A stretch of DNA of 27,033 bases from a virus, in the IMG/VR virus record IMGVR_UViG_3300044521_000152, positions 1 through 27,033 of that record. One strand, written 5' to 3'. Under the pieces are notes generated by a model. It ran no database searches, was not told the origin of the DNA, and worked only from the letters and a program-made list of their open reading frames with translations. Numbering within the stretch: position 1 is the first letter of the stretch; each line of letters begins with the position of its first letter. Shown here piece after piece: positions 16,290 through 23,488 of the stretch. The position numbers and the translations under genes were made by a program.

Positions 16290-19200
16290 TGCAGAACCTA
16301 CGGATCCTCAACGCCCAAGTCATTGATAGTTCCAATATCGACATCACTTTCACTGAAAAGTTGAGCCGAGATTTGGTTACTGCCAATGTTTCTATCATTG
16401 CGGATACCCCTAACGTTCCTTCGTCCAAAGTATTAAGCGTCAAAGTATCGCAAAACATTCTGAGCCTCGTTTGTCAACCGTTGACGCCGCTTGCTACCTA
16501 CTTTTTGCAGCTTCAATCGGTGCCACTTCATCCCTTTATTTCTCTCAATGGCGATGCCAAGGTGTCGGAGGACGGTGTAACCAACAAATTTCTAATCAAC
16601 GGACCATTAGATACCGATAATCCCGTCAAAAACTTTTTGAGCAGCTTTTATAACGGCAATATCTACAAGACTGAGGATGACAATACCATTGTTAGCAAGT
16701 ATCTCAAATCGCTTGCGATTAACTTATCTCGCGCGCTGTATGATATTCGTCAAGTCAAGAATGAAAACTATCTATCGGTTGAAGTCAAAGACGAAAGAAA
16801 AGTTCGGGGACCCGGACCATTTGATAGGTTAGGAGAAGAGGGTGCCTACAAAATTGAACGAGTGGGAAGATCTCCTACTGGAGCTTCGGCGAACGCCGCA
16901 TTCGCATTTGATGCTTTTCCATCTTCCCCGGTTACTCTCCAAAAACAGACGGCCCCCGAAACACTCACAGCCACCTCCGCTGATGAAGTTGGACAATTCA
17001 ACATCAATTCTTTGATCCTCAACCTAGAACACGCTCCCGTTACAAAAGTCGAAAGTGTCGTTTTTACTCTGTCAACCGTTAACCCCATCTACGTTTACAA
17101 CATTGAAACATTGGGGTATCAGATTCTGGACGCTCGTTACGATCAAGACTTCGGATTTAGTTACCATCAGCTAACTAACAACCAAATTAGGCTCAATGAT
17201 AGCATCTTGAGCGACCCCAATTTTTCACTAGACAGCATTCTAAAAGTTGATGTCTTGTACGAATACAAGGACCAAGGTATCGTTGTTGATCCAAATACTG
17301 TCTCGGTTTATACTGTACCTGAAGCCAAAAGAGAGGTGTTGCCGCCAATCATCAATGTTTTTTCTCTTCAACACGCTCCCATTGTTAATGCTGATGGAAC
17401 TACCTCTGGTTTGGGCGGTGTTACATTTATGGATCCCAATACTAGCGTTGTTGGTGCAAAGCATCCAGCATTCCTGAGTGAGATCCCTTTTCGGTTCAAT
17501 GCATTGCCCTCTGCCCCAGGACAATATGCCATTGACTATGAGTTGGGTCAAGTTTATGTGTTTGGCGAAGACCTGTCTAATAGTGGAACTGGTCCATCCC
17601 CACCATTAGCCACTTATCTTTACAAGTTCACTTACAAACCAGAACAGGATTACGTTTTTGATCCCGATACATCAGATTTGGTTTCATTGCCCCTAGGAAC
17701 CCTGGTTGATGCACAGGGAACAATCGTTTTCAAGTACGAGCAGGTGTTGATACCCAACATCGACTATAAAGCTAACTTGCACCTAGAGATTCTTACCGAA
17801 AGGGCTGAGAACCGGCTGCTTGCTGTCAACGTTATCAAAACCAAGAATTCTCCAATTACTAATGTGTTCCGCATCTTCAATGAGACAACCGGAGAGATTT
17901 ATACGCTCAATCGTTGGAATGATGACAGGATCTATTTTAGGTTCACCAATCCTCCGCGAGTCAATAGTCAACAAGGTGAAAGAGCAACTTTTCAGATCGT
18001 TCCCAATGAGCTATTGTTTGTCAACACGACACTCATCAATGGTGGTTCGTTGAGAGTATTCAAAATTCTGCTCAACAATAACACTATCGTTGCTTCTACG
18101 GAAGACGGACTTGGTTCCGCTTTCAATAGCAGCGCTTCCTTCAGTGACAGTAAAGTTTTCATCTCCGAAAAGTGGTTCAATATAGCAGCAAGCGAATCCT
18201 CCAACATCAATAGGCTTCAAAATATTGGTGAGTACCTGGTGGATTATGTCAATGGAATCGTTTATGTAGCCGCCTCTAACACACAGAGTTTTAGCATCGG
18301 AACGACAACCTATAAGACCAATGTTATTGTCCCTATGTTTCCACATTTAGTGAGTGTTGATGATATCTACTATCGTATTAGCTCTTTGACAGCCAAAAAC
18401 AAAAGCTTTTCATACGCGTCTTTTGACGAGGGCTCTATTATTCCGGAGATTTTAGATCCTGGTATTGAATTGCTCTTGAATGGTGGAAACCCATATCAGA
18501 TACTGAATGGTATTGTTGGAGTATTCGACAGTTCGACGTTCGTGGCTGGTGTATCCAATCAAGTCAAGTTTGTTCGGGCGCTCTACGAGTATAATGATCT
18601 TCTCAATAGCACGCATCCTATCAACTTTGCTACATCAGCAGCTTCTTCTGGATTCGGCGTTACTGTATCTCCAATAAGCAAACAGGTATTTGGTAGTGTT
18701 CAATTTGACGGATCCAATTATTATGTCGCTATTGAAGAGAATGTCCCGTTCCTATCTTCCGACATTATCTACACGTTTAGCGTGATTCGCAACTCTGATG
18801 ACGCCCAACTTTGGGATGGAACTGGTACTGTTGTGCCGGGCGACTTTATCAAGTTGATATTGCCTGGTATCAATTCTCCGGCTGCCGGCGATCTGGTTAC
18901 CATCGACTACACTTTCACTATTCAGAATTTGGCTCGTGTTGCCATTGACTACAATAAGGGAGACTACTTCGTTGATTATACTTACGTAGCAGATGAGATC
19001 ATCGTTAGCTATGAATATGGGGATAACGTTCTTGATTTTCGAACCAGTCAGGTAGTTCCGGCTAACACAGAATATTTCGTTTCTTATAAGGTCGGTGCTT
19101 TGCGAGACGCCCTGCTAAAAAACTTCGGAACTCTTGTCAACATTCCAGAATTGGCTAATTTTGACGTTGATTTTGATCGGGAAAGATATCGAGACGCCCT

Positions 19201-22200
19201 AACGGCAGCCCTCTCTTCTTTTATACAGGGACCAACAGTAGCTGCCATCAAAAACATTGGAAAAATCATTTCTCACATTGAGCCAGATGTTATTGAGTCA
19301 GTTTTTGAGGGCTGGTCCCTCGGAAACAGCCTACTCAATCCCGAGTCAATTACAACTACGGGGTCCTTTCAGCTTCTGCCGGCTAAATATGGAAACGGTG
19401 TTCTTATTGATCAATCAGATCAGTCCATTAAGTTCCCGGTCAATGCCAACATTCGATTAGAAGAGGGAACTTTTGAAACTTGGCTCGTTCCACAGTGGAA
19501 TGGATTAGACAATGATGCTGCCATCACGCTCAATATTCTTCGTGATGGTTATGCTATCTCTCCATCTAGAGTATTTGTTGGGGCGTCGGAGTATCACCCC
19601 GCCATTACCAATGGTTCCTTCACCTTGACCAAAAATAGTGGTGTTGCGGGCAAACCCAATACCAATAAAGATGGGATCTTCATTTACTATGACAAGGACC
19701 TTTCTGGTAATTTTCAACGCTGGTATTTAGACATCATCGATGGATATGTTGATGGTTATGCCCCTAAGTACCAGATCAAGATTTCGACTAATGGACAGTT
19801 CTATGATGTCAAAAGTTTGACGTCTCCCAAACCATCCAATATGACCACTTTTACCGGAACCAATACTGTCAATCTAACTATCGCCGCGGGCGGGCAAATT
19901 AATGAGGGCTTGACTTTTTTGGCTGATTTGGAGCATTATGTTCTGGACTTTGGGGAGAAGTCTAAAAACAGACTTTCCATTTTCAAGGACGTGAGCGGAT
20001 ATGTAGTGTTCCGCGTTTTTGATCGAGATGGGTCCGCATATTCTATTAGTGCCGATGTATCAAGTTGGAAAATCGGGGTTTTGCATCACGTTGCGGCATC
20101 ATGGAAATTGGATACGCGTAATAGTAGAGATGAAATGCATCTCTTTATAGATGGGTTAGAGGTGCCTAACATCATTAAATACGGCCAAAAATTAAGACCC
20201 TTTTTGCACGAGAAGTTCAGAACCGTGGATCCAGAAGAAATAGCCGGATTAGCAAATAGAGATATAGTTGCCTCTATTGATCTTCATACCATCAGTGGCA
20301 GCACTATTGTTACCTCTAGTCTCAACTTTAGTAGCTTCAATATCTTTGCTGGTGATACCATCATCATTGATGAGGTAGGGTTTTCTCCGTCGGGATATAC
20401 CATCATCAATGTCAATGGACAAAACCTTACCCTCAATACTACGATGCCCCTAACTTTAAGTGGAGCCAGATTCTCTATCAACCGTACTAACTTTACGGTT
20501 GTTTCCGATATTGACATTGCACCCAATATCGCAGTATCCACTATTCATGCCTTTACATCTGGCAACGATTTATCGGGAACTTCTGGATCTTCGACGGTTT
20601 CTTCTGCAGGCACCAACTTTGGAACCATTGGGACGCTTCCGGGCTATTCGATCAAAATTGGTAGCATTCCATCCCCCATCGTCTTTACTATCATTCAGGT
20701 CTCTGGGAATTCTTTGACTTTGGATAGCCCTCTTCCCTCCAACGTTTCTAGCGCCAGTTTTTCCATCTACTCTAACACAGAAAATGAAATTCCCGGCGTT
20801 CGTGCTATTCGTCCTTCTTACTCTATCTCCAAATCAACAGACGGATACTTCAACAACATTCTCACCATCTCTAATAATGTTTTTGCTGATGATTTGATCT
20901 TGATCAGAACGTTGGGGCTCAATCATCGTAGTTTCAAGAAACGATATTACATATGGAGCGATTATCAAGAAAACGTTTTAATGACTCGGATGCCTCCGCC
21001 CATATCCTTGGATGAGACCCATATCACCAAAATTATTCTCCCTAATGTTGCCATTGGTTCCAGCAATTCAACATTGATACTTGGAGTGTTCAATTCTAGC
21101 AACTTTGCTGCCTCTCAGCCCGTTACTTCACAGAATGGGCGTACGCTTACAGTTACTTTGAGCGGTACCAATGCTGATTTCTCGACGCCCGCTCAAGTCA
21201 ATATCAATGGAAACAACGGTACTGGGACTATTACGGAAACACTCATCTTCAATGATTATGGCTCTTTAGATACTCTCAATCACTTTATCTCTGTCAACTA
21301 CATCAACATTCAAGTCAAACCAATCAACTCTTCCAAAAATGCCGCCAACTTAGAGGTCAAGGAAAAGTTCCCGCTTACTTTCCCGGAAGTTAGTGCATTC
21401 TACCCAATTATTAGATACAGTTATCAAATTGGCGGCGGGTATACTCTTCATGATGCGGGATATGGAATTGTTCGTGACGAGAATAATACCTTCAGCGGAT
21501 TAGATATTGGTAACTATCTTCTCATCAATGCACCAGCGCCGGTTGCTGGGTTTTACAAGATCACAGGATTAGCATCTATAGATCGCAAATCCATTTCAAT
21601 CGAGCCTACCAACGCCGGGACGGCACTCCCGCTCCCCACTTTCACCAATGGAATTTATCAAGTCCTAAACGTCTCTCAATTTCGTAGCGGCTTACAAAAT
21701 GGCTTCTTTACCCTGGAGGTCGCAGATCTGCCCAGTCAAGCATATTTATTACCTAGCGGGTTTTACGATGTGGAATATTCTACTTACGCCAGGATCAAGT
21801 TAGATCCTATTCAATCTCACGCTTTCTTGGGAACCGACTATGTAGGGAAAAATCAACTCCATGGGATTATGGATCAGATCAAGATTTACTCTGCCACCTT
21901 GACAGACACAAGAATTGGTGAAAGCATTCCAAACAATCAACGCTCTATCACCAAGGATTTTAATTCTCTCAAACCACTGAAACATGACGCCAATACCTTG
22001 ATGCTTCTTTCTTTCGATAGTTTTCCATTTGTTAATGAGGCTCTTTTCTACGTAGACGAGCCGCCAAGCAAGCATCTCTTTCGTTCTGCGATGGTGATCA
22101 ATGAAAACTTTGGAAGTAGCGCTGTTATTCTTGATCAACCACTTATTGTTTCGAATGATGGAATATTAGATACCAAGAAGGAAGGCACCATTGAGTTTTG

Positions 22201-23425
22201 GGTCAGTCCACTTTTTGATACCGGTAATGACCCAAATGACAGATTTTACTTTGATGCATTTGGTGCCACCCTGGAAGAAACTGTTAGCGTAGACAACGTT
22301 TCCGTCAAAATCTCTGCTCCCGCTTCTAAGATTTTGAGCGTCAAACTCAAGGGAGATCCTGATATTGACTATTTTGCTGGGGGTAAGTTAGAGATCGATA
22401 CTCAACGTGCCACTCAAGAAGAAACGGTTAGCTCTTCTAGCAGCTCCGTCGTTACTTCCAACCCAATACTACAAGTAATTACTGTCAAAATTGTTGGTGA
22501 TTTGACTGAAATCGATTATTTTGAGGACGGCTCCATTGGAACAGATCAAAAAACAATCTTTCTCGGCAAGATTCTTCCTGACAATCATCTTTCTCTTTTG
22601 GTGACATATCAAAGCACCATCAATAACAATGATACTCTCAATACTCAAGTCATTCGTCTCAACCGGCGCCTCCCCAATCAAAAATCTAGGGTCATCGTCA
22701 ATTATTTGCCCAAAGGAATACAAGGAGATCGCATCTCCATTTTCAAAGACAATTTTGGATACGTCAATTTTAGTGTTATCGCTTCAGGTACCGAATTTCT
22801 TCTTCGCGGACCCACTCGCTGGGCTCAAAATACATGGCATAGGGTCAAAGCCAGCTATAAAATGAATGGGGGTTCTGGAACCGATGCAATGAAGTTGTTC
22901 TTGGATGGATACGAATACACCAATATTCTTTTTGGGACCAATGTCCTTTTAGGGAGTTTTCCATTTGTTGCCGGTGCCTCTATGGTTGGAGATGGCTACA
23001 ATATTACTGGTAATATCAGTTTCAAGGATCCTATCAATGATTTGTTTATTGGCTCCGAATATACCGCCACCAAGCCCATATTTAGCCTCATCGACAATTT
23101 CCGAATCAGCGACATCTTTCGACCCATTTATGCTCCTTATGGAGAACCATTGGATGTCAATTATAGCAGCAATTTGGACATTGTCTTCCCGGTGGTAGAG
23201 GATCTCTTTACAACCTTCTTATTGGATTTCGGTCTTGATAGGGCAATAAATGAGGACTTTACAACGATCCGCAACAAGAAAACGGGACAATTCGATTTCA
23301 GCGTAAATATCAAGGACTCGTTCCGAATCGTTTTACCTAGCCCCAAGGTGAAAGAAGTGTTAGAGAAATTGATTAGGATTTTGAAGCCGGCAAACAGTCG
23401 TGCATTCATTGGATATATAGTCTAA
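16289..23425 (+). CDS. Giant wedge/tail protein in gp7/gpI position with two LamG-like domains
   Basis: A 2378-residue protein starting at an ATG that overlaps the J-like stop. Residues 1-85 resemble a bacterial Ig-like domain (SbsA/Big_5 type). Residues 105-200 contain a helical segment and VRGPGPFDRLGEEGAYKIE. Residues 240-930 are beta modules, several repeated or shared with the J-like protein. LamG-like domain 1 has SIFKDVSGYVVF (1230), HHVAASW (1266), LFIDGLE (1285) and, after a long insertion, FLGTDYVG (1846) and GIMDQIKIYS (1859). LamG-like domain 2 has SIFKDNFGYVNF (2150), HRVKASY (2184), LFLDGYE (2203), FIGSEYTA (2253) and a final IDNFRISD strand. The end, LEKLIRILKPANSRAF, resembles the C-terminus of gpI-type tail proteins. 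Position after J and before a fibre gene supports a wedge or fibre-attachment role. LamG folds often bind sugars or proteins, so receptor or surface binding is plausible but inferred. No enzyme motif or membrane segment is evident. Confidence 0.8.
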   Translation: MQNLRILNAQVIDSSNIDITFTEKLSRDLVTANVSIIADTPNVPSSKVLSVKVSQNILSLVCQPLTPLATYFLQLQSVPLHPFISLNGDAKVSEDGVTNKFLINGPLDTDNPVKNFLSSFYNGNIYKTEDDNTIVSKYLKSLAINLSRALYDIRQVKNENYLSVEVKDERKVRGPGPFDRLGEEGAYKIERVGRSPTGASANAAFAFDAFPSSPVTLQKQTAPETLTATSADEVGQFNINSLILNLEHAPVTKVESVVFTLSTVNPIYVYNIETLGYQILDARYDQDFGFSYHQLTNNQIRLNDSILSDPNFSLDSILKVDVLYEYKDQGIVVDPNTVSVYTVPEAKREVLPPIINVFSLQHAPIVNADGTTSGLGGVTFMDPNTSVVGAKHPAFLSEIPFRFNALPSAPGQYAIDYELGQVYVFGEDLSNSGTGPSPPLATYLYKFTYKPEQDYVFDPDTSDLVSLPLGTLVDAQGTIVFKYEQVLIPNIDYKANLHLEILTERAENRLLAVNVIKTKNSPITNVFRIFNETTGEIYTLNRWNDDRIYFRFTNPPRVNSQQGERATFQIVPNELLFVNTTLINGGSLRVFKILLNNNTIVASTEDGLGSAFNSSASFSDSKVFISEKWFNIAASESSNINRLQNIGEYLVDYVNGIVYVAASNTQSFSIGTTTYKTNVIVPMFPHLVSVDDIYYRISSLTAKNKSFSYASFDEGSIIPEILDPGIELLLNGGNPYQILNGIVGVFDSSTFVAGVSNQVKFVRALYEYNDLLNSTHPINFATSAASSGFGVTVSPISKQVFGSVQFDGSNYYVAIEENVPFLSSDIIYTFSVIRNSDDAQLWDGTGTVVPGDFIKLILPGINSPAAGDLVTIDYTFTIQNLARVAIDYNKGDYFVDYTYVADEIIVSYEYGDNVLDFRTSQVVPANTEYFVSYKVGALRDALLKNFGTLVNIPELANFDVDFDRERYRDALTAALSSFIQGPTVAAIKNIGKIISHIEPDVIESVFEGWSLGNSLLNPESITTTGSFQLLPAKYGNGVLIDQSDQSIKFPVNANIRLEEGTFETWLVPQWNGLDNDAAITLNILRDGYAISPSRVFVGASEYHPAITNGSFTLTKNSGVAGKPNTNKDGIFIYYDKDLSGNFQRWYLDIIDGYVDGYAPKYQIKISTNGQFYDVKSLTSPKPSNMTTFTGTNTVNLTIAAGGQINEGLTFLADLEHYVLDFGEKSKNRLSIFKDVSGYVVFRVFDRDGSAYSISADVSSWKIGVLHHVAASWKLDTRNSRDEMHLFIDGLEVPNIIKYGQKLRPFLHEKFRTVDPEEIAGLANRDIVASIDLHTISGSTIVTSSLNFSSFNIFAGDTIIIDEVGFSPSGYTIINVNGQNLTLNTTMPLTLSGARFSINRTNFTVVSDIDIAPNIAVSTIHAFTSGNDLSGTSGSSTVSSAGTNFGTIGTLPGYSIKIGSIPSPIVFTIIQVSGNSLTLDSPLPSNVSSASFSIYSNTENEIPGVRAIRPSYSISKSTDGYFNNILTISNNVFADDLILIRTLGLNHRSFKKRYYIWSDYQENVLMTRMPPPISLDETHITKIILPNVAIGSSNSTLILGVFNSSNFAASQPVTSQNGRTLTVTLSGTNADFSTPAQVNINGNNGTGTITETLIFNDYGSLDTLNHFISVNYINIQVKPINSSKNAANLEVKEKFPLTFPEVSAFYPIIRYSYQIGGGYTLHDAGYGIVRDENNTFSGLDIGNYLLINAPAPVAGFYKITGLASIDRKSISIEPTNAGTALPLPTFTNGIYQVLNVSQFRSGLQNGFFTLEVADLPSQAYLLPSGFYDVEYSTYARIKLDPIQSHAFLGTDYVGKNQLHGIMDQIKIYSATLTDTRIGESIPNNQRSITKDFNSLKPLKHDANTLMLLSFDSFPFVNEALFYVDEPPSKHLFRSAMVINENFGSSAVILDQPLIVSNDGILDTKKEGTIEFWVSPLFDTGNDPNDRFYFDAFGATLEETVSVDNVSVKISAPASKILSVKLKGDPDIDYFAGGKLEIDTQRATQEETVSSSSSSVVTSNPILQVITVKIVGDLTEIDYFEDGSIGTDQKTIFLGKILPDNHLSLLVTYQSTINNNDTLNTQVIRLNRRLPNQKSRVIVNYLPKGIQGDRISIFKDNFGYVNFSVIASGTEFLLRGPTRWAQNTWHRVKASYKMNGGSGTDAMKLFLDGYEYTNILFGTNVLLGSFPFVAGASMVGDGYNITGNISFKDPINDLFIGSEYTATKPIFSLIDNFRISDIFRPIYAPYGEPLDVNYSSNLDIVFPVVEDLFTTFLLDFGLDRAINEDFTTIRNKKTGQFDFSVNIKDSFRIVLPSPKVKEVLEKLIRILKPANSRAFIGYIV
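18779..18916 (+). repeat. Protein-level module SVIR...W, copy 3 (gp7/gpI-position protein)
   Basis: Residues 831-876 read SVIRNSDDAQLWDGTG, a Gly turn, LILPGINSPAAGDLVTIDYTF. The second half matches copy 1 (SGVNTPATGD) especially well. The module therefore lies in two adjacent genes. Confidence 0.6.
22265..22408 (+). repeat. Tandem 48-residue repeat, copy 1, inside LamG domain 2
   Basis: Residues 1993-2040 begin ATLEETVS and continue through ILSVKLKGDPDIDYFAGG to the start of the next copy. It directly abuts copy 2, and both are 48 residues long. Confidence 0.6.
22409..22552 (+). repeat. Tandem 48-residue repeat, copy 2, inside LamG domain 2
   Basis: Residues 2041-2088 begin ATQEETVS and continue through a Ser-rich run, VITVKIVGDLTEIDYFEDG, to TDQK. 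Shared positions with copy 1 include ATxEETVS, VK, GD and IDYF. Confidence 0.6.
23412..23421 (+). promoter_or_regulatory. Candidate promoter-like motif GATATATAGT
   Basis: It overlaps the last codons of the giant gene, 64 bases before the fibre-type start, and resembles the two TGATATATGG elements. Because it encodes the C-terminal Gly-Tyr-Ile-Val it may be coincidence. Confidence 0.18.
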
Positions 23426-23440
23426 TAGGGTGGTGATGTA

Positions 23441-23488
23441 ATGGAAACTGCAGCATTTTTTAGCATAGTTGGGACGGAAAAACCATGA
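23441..23488 (+). CDS. Possible 15-codon leader ORF overlapping the fibre-type gene start
   Basis: The frame encodes METAAFFSIVGTEKP and ends at TGA 23486-23488, overlapping the fibre-type start by ATGA. AGGGTGG (23427-23433) lies seven bases upstream of its ATG and is a better ribosome site than the one before the fibre-type gene (GGACGGAAA, about seven bases away). Translating it would bring ribosomes onto the fibre-type start. The peptide matches nothing I recognise, and the frame is too short for coding statistics. Confidence 0.3.
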   Translation: METAAFFSIVGTEKP

